This document shows positions 34,257-43,735 of a DNA stretch of 57,504 nucleotides, one piece after another (position 1 is the stretch's first letter; each line of letters opens with the position of its first letter). Location: positions 1 to 57,504 of the forward strand of contig LICG01000008.1 in the NCBI GenBank assembly GCA_001438205.1. Direction: 5' to 3'. The position numbers were made by a program, and so were the translations under genes. A model generated the notes under the pieces. It saw nothing but the letters and a program-made list of their open reading frames with translations. It did no database searches and was not told the origin of the DNA. Origin of the DNA: Cryomorphaceae bacterium BACL7 MAG-120322-bin74. GTDB lineage: Bacteria > Bacteroidota > Bacteroidia > Flavobacteriales > Schleiferiaceae.

Positions 34257-34991
34257 ATGGAAGGAATGATCTATGGGGTACATCCCGTATTGGAAGCGCT
34301 GGAGTCTGGGCAAGAGGTTGACAGAATCTTTGTCGTTCGCGGCAGAAGTGAAGCGGTAGACCCCATTTTGGAGGCTGCCAAAGCACGGAATGTACACGTC
34401 AAGTTTGTCCCCGTTGAAAAACTAGAACGACTCACCCGAAAGAACCACCAAGGTGTAGTGGCCTTTATTAGTGCCGTCGGTTTTGCTTCTTTGGAACATG
34501 TGGTCAGTATGGCCTACGAGCGTGGAGAAACGCCGTTAATTGTAGTGCTAGATCGCGTGACGGATGTGCGCAACGTAGGCGCGATTGCGCGGAGTGCAGA
34601 ATGCTGTGGCGCCCATGCACTGGTTATTCCTGAACAGAATGCAGCTCCGATGAATGCAGATGCGGTAAAATCTTCGGCAGGAGCGCTTTTGCGCCTACCT
34701 GTTTGCCGAGAGAAAAACCTTTCTCACGCTTTGTCTTTTTTGGAGCAGTCTGGGCTCTCTATTGTGGGCTGTACCGAAAAAGGAGATAGCCTACTTGCCG
34801 ATGCCGACCTTAGCTTACCGGTTGCCATCGTGCTGGGCTCAGAAGAGGACGGCATCTCTCCCCCTGTATGGAAAGGATGTCGTACCCACGCCAAAATCCC
34901 AACGGTGGGTGAACTGGGCTCCCTCAACGTATCCGTCGCTGCGGGTATGGCACTCTACGAGGCATTGCGTCAACGCACCAGCTTGGGCTGA
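34257..34991 (+). CDS. rlmB: 23S rRNA 2'-O-ribose methyltransferase (RlmB/TrmH family)
   Basis: SPOUT-class methyltransferase of 244 residues. The N-terminal substrate-binding domain opens with MEGMIYGVHPVLEALESGQEVDRIFV. The knotted catalytic domain has VLDRVTDVRNVGAIARSAECCG, VIPEQNAAPMNADAVKSSAGAL, LGSEEDGIS and GSLNVSVAAGMALYEALRQR. These fit RlmB, which methylates G2251 of 23S rRNA, although a tRNA TrmH activity cannot be ruled out by eye. The start follows the rmuC stop after one base. Confidence 0.92.
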   Translation: MEGMIYGVHPVLEALESGQEVDRIFVVRGRSEAVDPILEAAKARNVHVKFVPVEKLERLTRKNHQGVVAFISAVGFASLEHVVSMAYERGETPLIVVLDRVTDVRNVGAIARSAECCGAHALVIPEQNAAPMNADAVKSSAGALLRLPVCREKNLSHALSFLEQSGLSIVGCTEKGDSLLADADLSLPVAIVLGSEEDGISPPVWKGCRTHAKIPTVGELGSLNVSVAAGMALYEALRQRTSLG

Positions 34992-35016
34992 CCTAGAGCC
35001 ATTAAGGGTATACAGA

Positions 35017-37629
35017 TTATTCGCTAATGCGGGCCTTTAATGCGGCCACCTTGGCCAGGGCATCTGCCCCTTTTTTGCGTTCATTTTCAATCACCGCGGC
35101 GGGGGCATTGTTCACAAACCCTGGATTAGATAATTTCTTCTCAATCGAAGCGGCAAACCCTTCAAAATAAGCCACATCTTTTAGGAGGCTTGCGCGCTCC
35201 TCTTCAGATATTTCTTGCGTCCCCTCATCAAAATGAAGAAAATACTCCCGTGTCCCTGCCAAGAAGGCCATCGCTCCTTCCGGCACGGATGACTGAGATG
35301 AAGCATGAACCAATTTCTCAACCACCGCTAGGCCTATTGGGGCCTCCCCTTGGTAGCGAACATCAAGTGGCGTTTTGAAAGGGATGTTTCGGTCCTTCCG
35401 GATCGTGCGCAATACTGCGACCAATGCCTCAATATGACCAAAATCTTTCAGAGCCTGGCGGTCTTGGGTAGATGCCGTTGGCCATGTCTGTAGATTCAAG
35501 AAGGTGTCTTCAGAAACAGGGCGCAATGCATGCCATACTTCTTCGGTGATAAAGGGCATAAAAGGATGAAGCACTTTCATCAAGTCCTCAAAAAATCCCA
35601 TGGTGCGCTCCAGTACCTCTGCCGATGCGGGCGAACCATAAGCAGGCTTGACCATTTCCAAGTACCATGAACAGAAGTCGTCCCAAATCAATTTGTAAAT
35701 TTTGAGCAAAGCTTCAGATAAACGGTATTTTTTGAAATCATCTTCTAGCTCCAGCAATGTCTGAGCGAGCACTTGATCAAACCACGTCATAGCCCATTGC
35801 GCAGCTGCATCAGGTGCCTCGGGAGAAGATTCCCAACCCTTCACCAGGCGAAGCGCATTCCACACTTTATTGGAGAAATTTCGGCCTTGAATACACAAAT
35901 CCTCATCAAAGGGGAGGTCATTTCCTGCAGGGGAACTCATGAGCATGCCCATCCGCACCCCATCCGCACCATATTGTTCTATCAGCGTCAAAGGGTCTGG
36001 CGAATTGCCCAAAGATTTTGACATCTTTCTGCCCTGTTTGTCGCGCACAATACCCGTGAGGTATACATTTTCGAAGGGCTTTTTGCCCGTGTATTCAAAT
36101 CCAGCCATGGCCATACGGGCCACCCAGAAGAACAAAATCTCAGGTGCCGTGACCAAATCTTGCGTTGGGTAGTAATAGGCCATCTCCGCATTGTCTGGAT
36201 GGTTGATTCCATCAAAAACGGAGATCGGCCACAGCCAACTGGAGAACCAAGTGTCTAAGCAGTCTTCATCTTGCCGTAAATCGGACAGCGATAGGCCTGT
36301 TTGGCCCGATTGTATCCGAGCTTTTTTGAGCGCCTCTTCCGCTGTTTTTGCCACAACAAAGTCCGATTCCCCTTCGCCGTAAAAGAAGGCTGGGATCTGG
36401 TGTCCCCACCAAAGTTGGCGAGAGATACACCAGTCCTTGACATTTTCCATCCAATGACGGTAGGTGTTCTTGAATTTTTCTGGGATTAACTGGATGTCAT
36501 CTGACATCACTGCGTCCAAGGCAGGCTTTGCCAGCTCGGGCATACGAATCCACCATTGCAAAGAGAGTCGCGGTTCGACGACAGCCCCTGTTCGCTCTGA
36601 TGTACCCACCGTAGAAGCATAACTTTCTACTTTGACCAAATCACCGGTGGCCTCCATGTGCGCCACGGTGGCCTTTCGTGCTTCAAAGCGGTCCATTCCC
36701 GCCCAGGTTAAGCCAAAATCATTCAGGGTGCCGTCTTCATTCAGGACGTCGATTACTTCTAAGCCGTGCTTTTGCCCAATGGCATAGTCATTCCAATCAT
36801 GGGCTGGGGTCACTTTCAAGCAACCTGTACCAAAATCTGGGGTGACATATTCGTCCGTAATAATGGGTATTTCCAATCCACCCAGAGGAACACGCACGTG
36901 CATCCCATGCAATGGGATATAACGTTCATCTTTGGGATGGATCGCAATAGCCCGGTCTGCCATAATGGTCTCAGGACGCGAGGTGGCCACCGTTAAATAG
37001 GTGCCAGGCTGCTCGATGACTTCATACCGGACATAATAGAGCTTGGCTTGAATCTCCTTATGAAGGACTTCCTCGTCACTTAAAGAGGTCTTCGCCTCTG
37101 GGTCCCAGTGAACCATGCGTTGACCACGGTAGATGTGGCCCTTCTCATAGAGATCAAGGAAGACGTTGATGACACTTTCGCTGCGTTTTTCATCCAGCGT
37201 AAATGCAGTACGATCCCAGTCGCAAGAGGCGCCAAGTGTTTTGAGCTGCTCTAAAATGATTCCGCCGTGCTTGTCTGTCCAATCCCAGGCGTGTTGCAAA
37301 AAGGCCTCTCGGCTTAAATCTGATTTCTTTATGCCCTCTGTGCGCAACTTCTGCACCACTTTGGCTTCGGTGGCGATAGAGGCGTGGTCTGTACCTGGCA
37401 CCCAACAAGCATTAAACCCGCGCATTCGCGCGCGCCTGACCAAGACATCTTGGATGGTATTATTGAGCATATGCCCCATATGAAGGACCCCCGTCACATT
37501 GGGCGGAGGAATAACAATCGTATACGCGGGGCGCTCATCAGGCACAGAAGCAAATGCCTTGTGCTCCATCCAACGAGTGTACCATTGTCGCTCAACCTGA
37601 CCGGGAGCATATTTAGAAGGGATTTCCAT
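35017..37629 (-). CDS. valS: Valyl-tRNA synthetase
   Basis: Class I aminoacyl-tRNA synthetase of 870 residues. The HIGH-type motif is [18 protein letters not shown], and the KMSKS motif is [13 protein letters not shown]. The CP1 editing domain lies between them. The C-terminal anticodon-binding domain is followed by a coiled-coil arm ([27 protein letters not shown]) typical of ValS. The start at [17 protein letters not shown] has a TACCTTTG box six bases upstream; the longer frame would read through that box. Confidence 0.97.
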   Translation of the reverse strand: MEIPSKYAPGQVERQWYTRWMEHKAFASVPDERPAYTIVIPPPNVTGVLHMGHMLNNTIQDVLVRRARMRGFNACWVPGTDHASIATEAKVVQKLRTEGIKKSDLSREAFLQHAWDWTDKHGGIILEQLKTLGASCDWDRTAFTLDEKRSESVINVFLDLYEKGHIYRGQRMVHWDPEAKTSLSDEEVLHKEIQAKLYYVRYEVIEQPGTYLTVATSRPETIMADRAIAIHPKDERYIPLHGMHVRVPLGGLEIPIITDEYVTPDFGTGCLKVTPAHDWNDYAIGQKHGLEVIDVLNEDGTLNDFGLTWAGMDRFEARKATVAHMEATGDLVKVESYASTVGTSERTGAVVEPRLSLQWWIRMPELAKPALDAVMSDDIQLIPEKFKNTYRHWMENVKDWCISRQLWWGHQIPAFFYGEGESDFVVAKTAEEALKKARIQSGQTGLSLSDLRQDEDCLDTWFSSWLWPISVFDGINHPDNAEMAYYYPTQDLVTAPEILFFWVARMAMAGFEYTGKKPFENVYLTGIVRDKQGRKMSKSLGNSPDPLTLIEQYGADGVRMGMLMSSPAGNDLPFDEDLCIQGRNFSNKVWNALRLVKGWESSPEAPDAAAQWAMTWFDQVLAQTLLELEDDFKKYRLSEALLKIYKLIWDDFCSWYLEMVKPAYGSPASAEVLERTMGFFEDLMKVLHPFMPFITEEVWHALRPVSEDTFLNLQTWPTASTQDRQALKDFGHIEALVAVLRTIRKDRNIPFKTPLDVRYQGEAPIGLAVVEKLVHASSQSSVPEGAMAFLAGTREYFLHFDEGTQEISEEERASLLKDVAYFEGFAASIEKKLSNPGFVNNAPAAVIENERKKGADALAKVAALKARISE

Positions 37630-37635
37630 AGAACG

Positions 37636-37643
37636 CAAAGGTA
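37636..37643 (-). promoter_or_regulatory. TAnnTTTG -7 box, valS
   Basis: TACCTTTG on the minus strand lies six bases before the valS ATG at 37629, predicting a leaderless or nearly leaderless mRNA. Confidence 0.65.
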
Positions 37644-37659
37644 AGAAGTGGCACTTTTT

Positions 37660-37689
37660 TTGCAGTAACCAATCTGGCGATTACATTTG
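37660..37689 (+). promoter_or_regulatory. Promoter of the DUF1573 gene (-33 and -7)
   Basis: TTG at 37660-37662 and TACATTTG at 37682-37689 are separated by 19 bases, fitting the Bacteroidota -33/-7 layout. The start codon is 35 bases after the -7 box, so this gene has a normal leader, unlike its divergent neighbour valS. Confidence 0.6.
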
Positions 37690-37724
37690 CCGTCTTGGAT
37701 ATTTACATAACAAGCTAAAAAGTC

Positions 37725-38171
37725 ATGAAACATTTCTTCGCCACTGCCACACTAGTATTCGTTTCCAGCCTCGCCATGAACGCCCAGGAAGCAAATCCCA
37801 ATGCCGCAAATATTGCCTTCGAAAACAAGACAATCGACTATGGCAAGTTAAACAAAGACGCTGAAGGAGAGCGTGAATTCACCTTTACCAACAACGGAAA
37901 AGAGCCCTTGATTATTTCTAATTGCGTGGGTTCATGTGGTTGCACTGTGCCTAACTGGCCGCGTACACCTATTGCCCCAGGTGCCACTGCTGCAATCAAA
38001 GTAAAGTATGACACACGCCGCGTTGGCCGTTTTCAAAAGACCGTAACGGTACAAAGCAACGCGAGCAATGCCACAGAAGTATTAACGATTAAAGGTGAGA
38101 TCATTGCCCCTGAAGCAACCAACACGGCACCCGTGAATACAACGACAGGCACCTCCAAGGTTTCTAAATAA
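37725..38171 (+). CDS. DUF1573 exported protein
   Basis: A 148-residue exported protein. The signal peptide is KHFFATATLVFVSSLAMNAQ. The DUF1573 domain is an immunoglobulin-like fold: IDYGKLNKDAEGEREFTFTN, then NCVGSCGCTVPNWPRTPIAPG with the typical CxxxCGC cysteine cluster, and VTVQSNASNATEVLTIKGEI. The family is very common in Bacteroidota envelopes; its function is unclear. A Thr-rich tail ends the protein. It has its own promoter and is followed by a terminator, so it is probably a single-gene transcript. Confidence 0.88.
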   Translation: MKHFFATATLVFVSSLAMNAQEANPNAANIAFENKTIDYGKLNKDAEGEREFTFTNNGKEPLIISNCVGSCGCTVPNWPRTPIAPGATAAIKVKYDTRRVGRFQKTVTVQSNASNATEVLTIKGEIIAPEATNTAPVNTTTGTSKVSK

Positions 38172-38200
38172 GTTTTACCGTTTCAACGGAAATTGATGAA

Positions 38201-38227
38201 CCCGCTGCGAAAGCAGCGGGTTTTTTC
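38201..38227 (+). terminator. Intrinsic terminator after DUF1573 gene
   Basis: Stem CCCGCTGC / GCAGCGGG with loop GAAA is followed by six T. It ends the DUF1573 transcript and stands immediately before the aminotransferase promoter-like box. Confidence 0.88.
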
Positions 38228-38229
38228 GT

Positions 38230-38237
38230 GAAATTTG
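38230..38237 (+). promoter_or_regulatory. Weak -7 box, aminotransferase
   Basis: GAAATTTG differs from TAnnTTTG at the first base only and lies four bases before the ATG at 38242, directly after a terminator. Since the terminator blocks read-through, some promoter is needed here. Confidence 0.4.
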
Positions 38238-38241
38238 CCCC

Positions 38242-39441
38242 ATGCCCAATATATCACAGCGCGGCCAAGCCATGCCAGCTTCCCCTATCCGTAAACTGGT
38301 TCCATTTGCTGAAATTGCAGAGCAGAACGGTCACAAAGTATATTATCTCAATATTGGTCAACCCGATATACCAAGCCCTTTAGCGGCGATGGATGTCTTG
38401 CGTCACCATGAGATTAAAATCCTTGCCTACTCACATTCTGCTGGATTCCTTAGCTATCGTAAAAAGCTAGTGGATTACTATGCAAAGCATGCGATTCATA
38501 TTACCCCGCAAGAGATGATTGTGACGACGGGGGGATCAGAAGCCCTCGCCATTGCCATGGGGGCTATTTTGGACCCGGGTGATGAAATCATCATTCCAGA
38601 ACCCTACTACGCAAATTATTTAGGCTTTGCCACTGGCTCCGGCGCTGTCGTTGTGCCTGTCGTAAGCAGCATTGAAAGTGGATTCCAGCTGCCTTCAATG
38701 TTAGAGATTGAAGCCTTGATTACGCCTAAAACAAAAGCCCTTCTGTTGTGCAATCCCGGAAATCCCACCGGTAAATTGTATTCTAAAAAAGAACTTTTGC
38801 AGGTGCGGAAAATCGCTTTAAAGCATGACATCTTCATTATAGCCGATGAAGTCTACCGCGAATTTACCTACGACCGCCATAAACACACCTCCGTGATGAG
38901 CCTTGAAGGCATGGAGGAGCACGCAGTCCTCATTGATTCCGTATCAAAGCGCTATAGCATGTGTGGAGCACGGATTGGATTGCTCGCGTCAAAGAACATC
39001 CATTTTATGGCTTCTGCGATGCGATTTGCGCAAGCGCGTCTCTCGCCCCCCACTTTTGAACAGATTGCCGCAGAGACGGCCCTAGATACGCCTGATAGCT
39101 ACTTTAAGGAGGTGAATGTAGAATACACCAAGCGCCGTGACTATTTGATTGCCCGCCTGAATGACATGGACGGCGTGTTCTGTCCAAAACCTGCGGGTGC
39201 TTTTTATTGCATGGCGCAGCTCCCAGTTGAAAACTCGGACCACTTCTGCCAATGGATGCTTGAATCTTTTGACCACGAAGGCAATACTGTAATGATGGCG
39301 CCCGCGGGAGGGTTTTATACCGACTCTTCGATGGGCGCTCAGCAAGTTCGCTTGGCCTACGTGCTTGATGTGGAGGATCTCACAATAGCGATGGACGCCC
39401 TTGAAGTTGGACTAAAAGTCTACCCGTACCGTACATCATGA
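38242..39441 (+). CDS. Class I/II pyridoxal-phosphate aminotransferase
   Basis: Fold type I aminotransferase of 399 residues, in the aspartate/aromatic aminotransferase group (AspC-like). The N-terminal LNIGQPDIPSP is followed by VTTGGSEALAIAM. LLCNPGNPTGKLYSKKEL and IIADEVYREFTYD also match. The Schiff-base lysine is Lys236 in DSVSKRYSMCGARIG, and the substrate-carboxylate Arg lies near QVRLAYVLD. Aspartate is the likely amino donor, but the sequence does not decide the exact pair. Its last four bases overlap murB. Confidence 0.92.
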   Translation: MPNISQRGQAMPASPIRKLVPFAEIAEQNGHKVYYLNIGQPDIPSPLAAMDVLRHHEIKILAYSHSAGFLSYRKKLVDYYAKHAIHITPQEMIVTTGGSEALAIAMGAILDPGDEIIIPEPYYANYLGFATGSGAVVVPVVSSIESGFQLPSMLEIEALITPKTKALLLCNPGNPTGKLYSKKELLQVRKIALKHDIFIIADEVYREFTYDRHKHTSVMSLEGMEEHAVLIDSVSKRYSMCGARIGLLASKNIHFMASAMRFAQARLSPPTFEQIAAETALDTPDSYFKEVNVEYTKRRDYLIARLNDMDGVFCPKPAGAFYCMAQLPVENSDHFCQWMLESFDHEGNTVMMAPAGGFYTDSSMGAQQVRLAYVLDVEDLTIAMDALEVGLKVYPYRTS

Positions 39442-40457
39442 TTTGGGAGGAGCATGCTTCACTTGCCCCGTATAACACCTTTGGTATTGATGCCAAGGCT
39501 GAGCGTTTGGTGCATTTAACGCATGAATCCTCCGTCCAGGCCTACTACCAGCATCCCAATGGGTATGCAAAACAGACCCTTCTACTCAGTGGCGGAAGCA
39601 ATCTTTTGCTCTGTAATGATGTCCCGGGCACCACCGCGCGTATTGCATGGAAGGGCATGGCGATTACCGAAGAAACCGATGACCATGTTTGGTTGAAGGT
39701 TAGCGCCGGTGAGTCTTGGCATGAAACCGTTCTCTATACGGTACAGCAAGGCTGGGGAGGATTGCAAAATCTATCCTTAATCCCCGGCTTGGTGGGCGCC
39801 GCACCCGTTCAAAACATTGGTGCCTATGGCGTTGAAGTGGCCGACACCTTGGAGTCGCTTTCCTACTTCCATTGGGAGAAAGGCGAAGCGCATACCTTGA
39901 CCGCAGCAGAGTGTGCCTTTGGCTACCGGGATAGCCTCTTTAAGCGCAGCTGGAAAGGCAAAGGCGTGATCCTCTCCGTTACCTTTAAATTGACCAAGCA
40001 TAGCCACGTTTTAAAAACGACGTATGGTGCCCTTCAAGAAGAATTACACCGAATGGATTTGGCCCCTAGTGTACAGAACATTTCGGATGCTGTGATCGCC
40101 ATCAGACAAAGCAAATTACCCGATCCTAAGGTGCTCGGAAATTCAGGCAGCTTTTTCAAAAATCCTGCACTTTCAGCAGCACAAGTAAAAACATTGGCAA
40201 GCAAGCATCCAGCCATCCCTCAATATCCCCAGCCTGACGGCACCATAAAAGTGGCTGCCGGGTGGCTCATTGAACAAGCGGGCTGGAAAGGGGAACGCGT
40301 CGGAAATGTAGGAATGCATGCCCAGCAAGCGCTAGTTTTAGTGAATTATGGGGGAGCAAGCGGCCCGGAACTCTGGGCGCATGCCCAAAGGGTGCAATCC
40401 AGCGTAGCAGAACAATTTGGGGTGCGACTTGAGCCTGAAGTCAACTTGATTGGGTAA
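39438..40457 (+). CDS. murB: UDP-N-acetylenolpyruvoylglucosamine reductase
   Basis: FAD enzyme that reduces UDP-GlcNAc-enolpyruvate to UDP-MurNAc in peptidoglycan synthesis. The 339-residue length and domain order match the E. coli type I form. Motifs are LAPYNTFGIDAKA, LLSGGSNLLL, LIPGLVGAAPVQNIGAYG, the proton-donor serine in LGNSGSFFKNP, and the terminal glutamate in RLEPEVNLIG. It overlaps the aminotransferase by four bases (ATGA). Confidence 0.97.
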   Translation: MIWEEHASLAPYNTFGIDAKAERLVHLTHESSVQAYYQHPNGYAKQTLLLSGGSNLLLCNDVPGTTARIAWKGMAITEETDDHVWLKVSAGESWHETVLYTVQQGWGGLQNLSLIPGLVGAAPVQNIGAYGVEVADTLESLSYFHWEKGEAHTLTAAECAFGYRDSLFKRSWKGKGVILSVTFKLTKHSHVLKTTYGALQEELHRMDLAPSVQNISDAVIAIRQSKLPDPKVLGNSGSFFKNPALSAAQVKTLASKHPAIPQYPQPDGTIKVAAGWLIEQAGWKGERVGNVGMHAQQALVLVNYGGASGPELWAHAQRVQSSVAEQFGVRLEPEVNLIG

Positions 40458-40482
40458 TCCACGTCACACCTTCTTTGCTGCG

Positions 40483-40490
40483 TACCTTTG
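40483..40490 (+). promoter_or_regulatory. TAnnTTTG -7 box, Cys miniprotein
   Basis: TACCTTTG lies four bases before the ATG at 40495, predicting a leaderless mRNA for the miniprotein independent of murB. Confidence 0.65.
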
Positions 40491-40494
40491 TCCT

Positions 40495-40698
40495 ATGGCA
40501 ACCTTGAAATTAATTCTTGTCGCAGCCGCCCTTTTGGGTTTAGGCCTATTCGGTATGGCTGTCAAGATCTGGGCAAAGAAAGATGGCGAGTTTTCCGGTA
40601 CCTGCGCTTCAAATTCTCCCTTTCTAAACAAAGAAGGCGAAGCTTGCTCTTTCTGTGGTGCCATGCCTGAAGAGCAATGTCAAAAAGAGTCTAGCTAG
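40495..40698 (+). CDS. Four-cysteine membrane miniprotein, candidate NqrM-like factor
   Basis: A 67-residue protein with one N-terminal transmembrane helix (about residues 4-23) and a small tail with cysteines at 37, 51, 54 and 62, in GEFSGTCASNSPFLNKEG and EACSFCGAM. The layout and the KK-x(3)-F-x-G-T-C segment recall proteobacterial NqrM (DUF539), a one-helix, Cys-rich factor needed to assemble the iron centre of the Na+-NQR; there the helix is followed by K-K-x-x-I-x-G-S-C. Here the gene converges on apbE and the nqr operon with 16 bases between stops. Similar short membrane proteins occur, as I recall, in other flavobacteria as unnamed proteins. The role is inferred, not shown. Confidence 0.72.
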   Translation: MATLKLILVAAALLGLGLFGMAVKIWAKKDGEFSGTCASNSPFLNKEGEACSFCGAMPEEQCQKESS

Positions 40699-40714
40699 AA
40701 TCTACTTTTTCAGG

Positions 40715-41800
40715 CTAATTTGAAGGGAGGGTCGACCAAATCTGCAGACCCTTCTCCCTATCGCCATAGATAAGAACGGCATCCCATCCTGGATGTTTCG
40801 CGATCCATTCTTGGGTTTTGTGCAACCCCATCGCCATAGCCGCTGTTGCCATTCCATCCGCAAGCGCACATTTGGGCCCAATCATAGTAGCACTCAAGAC
40901 ATCTGTTTGAATGGGCCAGCCTGTTTTAGCATCCAGCGTGTGCCCATAATGTTGACCTGTGACAGGGTCTACTTTGAAATTTCGATAGTTTCCACTAGTG
41001 GCCAGTGCGCGCTCATTCAACGTCACTGTTTGGGCAAAATCCGCACGCTTGCCTTGCTCCGGTTGTTCAATTCCCACCTTGAAGGAAGAACCGTCTAGTT
41101 TCTTTCCGAAGGTGCGCACTTCTCCCCCAATTTCAACAAAAGCCGCAGTGGCGCCATGCGCACGCAAGGAATCGCACACAATGTCAACAGAATGACCTTG
41201 GGAAAAGCTCATAAAATTGAGCTGGGTCTTGCCGGCAGGGCATGCTTTAGCGACATGATCTAGTACTACTTTCATGGCGGAGTTCCCTGTGCAGGCACGT
41301 GCCAAATCAAACCAGCAGGTATCCCCGACATGAAGCATCAAGCGAGATAATCCGACTGTATCATCCGCCGCAAGCGTCGCCGATCCAACGCCAAATCCCC
41401 AGGCTTCAATTACAGGCGCCAAACTAGGATCTAAAGCCCCATCGGTGAGGAGGTACAGTGTACGGCCCAGTTGAAGGAGTTCGCAGAGATAGGCATCATC
41501 CGGAGCAACCATGGCCTGTTTATTTAACACGGACACCAAAGAGTTGCTGTCCCAGGGGGATGCCACACGGTTATAGTCTGCAAGCCAACGCTGAAGATCT
41601 TCGGCTGTCACAGAGGCTGGCCCGTATACCTTAATATGAAAGGTGGTGGCTTGCGCTTCCCCTTCAAAAAGAAACGATTCCTCTTGCGGCGTGCATCCCA
41701 CGGCCAATAAAAGAATAGGTACTACCACGGCGCGTAAAGCGCCAAAAAAAGCGGCTATGGCCGCTTTTTTTTTATGGGCTTTTTTACCCTCCAAAATCAT
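40715..41800 (-). CDS. apbE: FAD:protein FMN transferase, lipoprotein
   Basis: ApbE covalently attaches FMN from FAD to threonines of NqrB and NqrC in the periplasm. The 361-residue product has a lipoprotein signal ([12 protein letters not shown]) after a Lys-rich start. [22 protein letters not shown] and [13 protein letters not shown] match the family's FAD- and Mg-binding sites. It directly follows nqrF, the usual order. The start at 41800 overlaps the nqrF end by 17 bases and puts a terminator-like hairpin within the first codons; a GTG at about 41725 would avoid the hairpin but leave a poor signal peptide, and an ATG at 41839 would lie deeper in nqrF. The start is therefore uncertain. Confidence 0.93.
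   Translation of the reverse strand: MILEGKKAHKKKAAIAAFFGALRAVVVPILLLAVGCTPQEESFLFEGEAQATTFHIKVYGPASVTAEDLQRWLADYNRVASPWDSNSLVSVLNKQAMVAPDDAYLCELLQLGRTLYLLTDGALDPSLAPVIEAWGFGVGSATLAADDTVGLSRLMLHVGDTCWFDLARACTGNSAMKVVLDHVAKACPAGKTQLNFMSFSQGHSVDIVCDSLRAHGATAAFVEIGGEVRTFGKKLDGSSFKVGIEQPEQGKRADFAQTVTLNERALATSGNYRNFKVDPVTGQHYGHTLDAKTGWPIQTDVLSATMIGPKCALADGMATAAMAMGLHKTQEWIAKHPGWDAVLIYGDREKGLQIWSTLPSN
41744..41773 (-). terminator. Hairpin between nqrF and apbE, inside apbE start
   Basis: On the minus strand the stem GCGGC / GCCGC with loop CATA is preceded by nine A and followed by seven T, the shape of an intrinsic terminator. It begins about ten bases after the nqrF stop and encodes the [10 protein letters not shown] part of the proposed ApbE signal peptide. 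A second small hairpin (GGCGC / GCGCC) follows at 41728-41742. It may reduce apbE expression relative to nqrA-F. Confidence 0.6.
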
Positions 41801-43091
41801 CAAAGGATACGTTCTCTTCGGGCACACCAAAATCATCAACCATTTTAAGGACAGCTGCGTTCATCATAGGGGGTCCACAGAAATAATATTCAATATCCTC
41901 TGGCGCATCATGCTTGGATAGATAATTGTCCATCAAGGCTTGGTGAACAAATCCGACAAAGCCGTCTCCGTCATCCTCCATGCTTGACTTTGCTTTCCAA
42001 TTGTCTTCAGGCATTGGTTCAGAAAGCACCATGTTAAAGCTGAAATTAGGGAACTCCTTCTCGATGTTCTGAAAATCATCGATATAGAACAATTCACGAC
42101 GCGAGCGTCCGCCATACCAATAACTCACTTTTCGACCTGTTTTCAAGGTATGGAAGAGATGGAAAAGGTGTGAACGCATCGGCGCCATCCCTGCACCACC
42201 CCCGATATAGATCATTTCCGACTCCGTTTCCTTGATGTGGAATTCACCATAAGGACCCGAAATAGTCACTTTATCACCGGGCTTCAAGTCAAATACATAC
42301 GAAGAACACACGCCTGGATTGACCTCCATCCAACCATTCTTAGAACGATCCCATGGTGGCGTGGCAATACGAATGTTCAACATAATAATGTTGCCTTCCG
42401 CTGGGTGATTGGCCATCGAATAGGCACGGAAAAGTGGCTCAGGGTTGCTCATCTTGAGATCCCACAAACCAAACTTATCCCACTCAGATTGAAACTCATC
42501 AGGCTTTTTACCCAATCGTGGATGCGCGGTGATATCCAAATTCTTGAAATCTACATTGAGGGATGGGACATCCACTTGGATATAGCCACCGGCCAAGAAA
42601 TCCAAGTGCTCACCTTCGGGCAACCTGACCACAAACTCTTTAATGAAGGAGGCCACATTGTAATTGGACACAACTTCACACTCCCATTTTTTGATGCCAA
42701 AAATTTCATCAGGAACCTTCACGACCATGTCGTTTTTCACTTTCACCTGGCAGCCTAGGCGCCAGTCGTCCGCGATTTGCTTGCGGTTAAAGAAGCCCGT
42801 TTCAGTTGGAAGAATTTCGCCACCGCCTTCTAGGATTTGACACTTGCACATTCCACACGTACCGCCACCGCCACAGGCAGAGGGAAGGAAAATCTTTTGG
42901 CTACTCAAAGTGCCCAAAAGGGTACTACCGGACTCAACTTCAACGGTATTGCCATTGATTTCGAGCTTAACAGGTCCAGAGGGGCTCAAGCGTGCCTTGG
43001 CTTGTAATAGGATGGTCACCAAGGCTAAAATGACCAAAGTGAATACCCCAATGCTGACCATAAGGGTGAGAGAAGAGGCTGCTAAAAACAT
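41784..43091 (-). CDS. nqrF: Na+-NQR subunit F
   Basis: NADH-oxidising entry subunit of the sodium-pumping NADH:quinone reductase. The 435-residue product has one N-terminal membrane helix ([18 protein letters not shown]). A plant-type [2Fe-2S] domain follows, with ligands in [16 protein letters not shown] and a later Cys in DDWRLGCQV. The FAD domain has the RAYSMANHP motif, and the NADH domain has [16 protein letters not shown]. The C-terminal DDFGG is typical. It is the last subunit gene of nqrABCDEF. Confidence 0.98.
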   Translation of the reverse strand: MFLAASSLTLMVSIGVFTLVILALVTILLQAKARLSPSGPVKLEINGNTVEVESGSTLLGTLSSQKIFLPSACGGGGTCGMCKCQILEGGGEILPTETGFFNRKQIADDWRLGCQVKVKNDMVVKVPDEIFGIKKWECEVVSNYNVASFIKEFVVRLPEGEHLDFLAGGYIQVDVPSLNVDFKNLDITAHPRLGKKPDEFQSEWDKFGLWDLKMSNPEPLFRAYSMANHPAEGNIIMLNIRIATPPWDRSKNGWMEVNPGVCSSYVFDLKPGDKVTISGPYGEFHIKETESEMIYIGGGAGMAPMRSHLFHLFHTLKTGRKVSYWYGGRSRRELFYIDDFQNIEKEFPNFSFNMVLSEPMPEDNWKAKSSMEDDGDGFVGFVHQALMDNYLSKHDAPEDIEYYFCGPPMMNAAVLKMVDDFGVPEENVSFDDFGG

Positions 43092-43105
43092 GATTTATCG
43101 GCAGA

Positions 43106-43723
43106 TTAAAGTTTGATTCCCATGAAGCTCATGAAGGCCATGCCCATTAAGCCTGTGATAATAAAGGTGATACCCAAACCACGCAAAGGCGCAGGAACAT
43201 GCGAATACTTAAGTCGTTCACGAATAGCGGCAATAGCTACGATGGCAAGGAGCCAGCCAATCCCGGATCCGAATCCAAAGACAGTTGCTTGCCCAATGTT
43301 TTCATAGGCGCGTTCCTGCATGAACAATGAACCACCCAGAATGGAACAATTTACCGCAATCAAAGGCAAGAAAATACCTAAGGCAGAATACAAAGCAGGG
43401 GCGAATTTTTCGACGACCATTTCAACCAATTGTACCATGGCTGCAATCACCGCAATGAACATAATGAAGCTCAAAAAGCTCAAATCTAATTCGGCAAAAG
43501 ACGGGTCTAACCACGCAAGTGCGCCTTGCTTGAGCACCTTCGTTTCCAAAAGGTAGTTGACAGGTAACGTGATGGTCAAGACAAAAGTGACCGCTAAGCC
43601 AAGGCCCATGGCCGTTTTTACTGTCTTAGATACCGCTAGGTATGAACACATGCCTAAGAAATAGGCAAAAATCATATTGTCAATGAAGATGCTCTTGACA
43701 AAGATGTTGAGGATGTCTTGCAT
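43106..43723 (-). CDS. nqrE: Na+-NQR subunit E
   Basis: Membrane subunit of 205 residues with about six helices; with NqrD it holds the membrane [2Fe-2S] centre. The conserved cysteines are seen in [12 protein letters not shown] and [14 protein letters not shown]. The gene lies 12 bases after nqrD and 14 bases before nqrF. Confidence 0.98.
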   Translation of the reverse strand: MQDILNIFVKSIFIDNMIFAYFLGMCSYLAVSKTVKTAMGLGLAVTFVLTITLPVNYLLETKVLKQGALAWLDPSFAELDLSFLSFIMFIAVIAAMVQLVEMVVEKFAPALYSALGIFLPLIAVNCSILGGSLFMQERAYENIGQATVFGFGSGIGWLLAIVAIAAIRERLKYSHVPAPLRGLGITFIITGLMGMAFMSFMGIKL

Positions 43724-43735
43724 AATTCCTAAAGC

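Noticed and set aside
40682-40710. Terminator between the Cys miniprotein and apbE
   Set aside because: AAAAAG and CTTTTT flank a TCTAGCTAGA palindrome, but the stem has a mismatch bulge and overlaps the miniprotein stop; too weak to list as a terminator.
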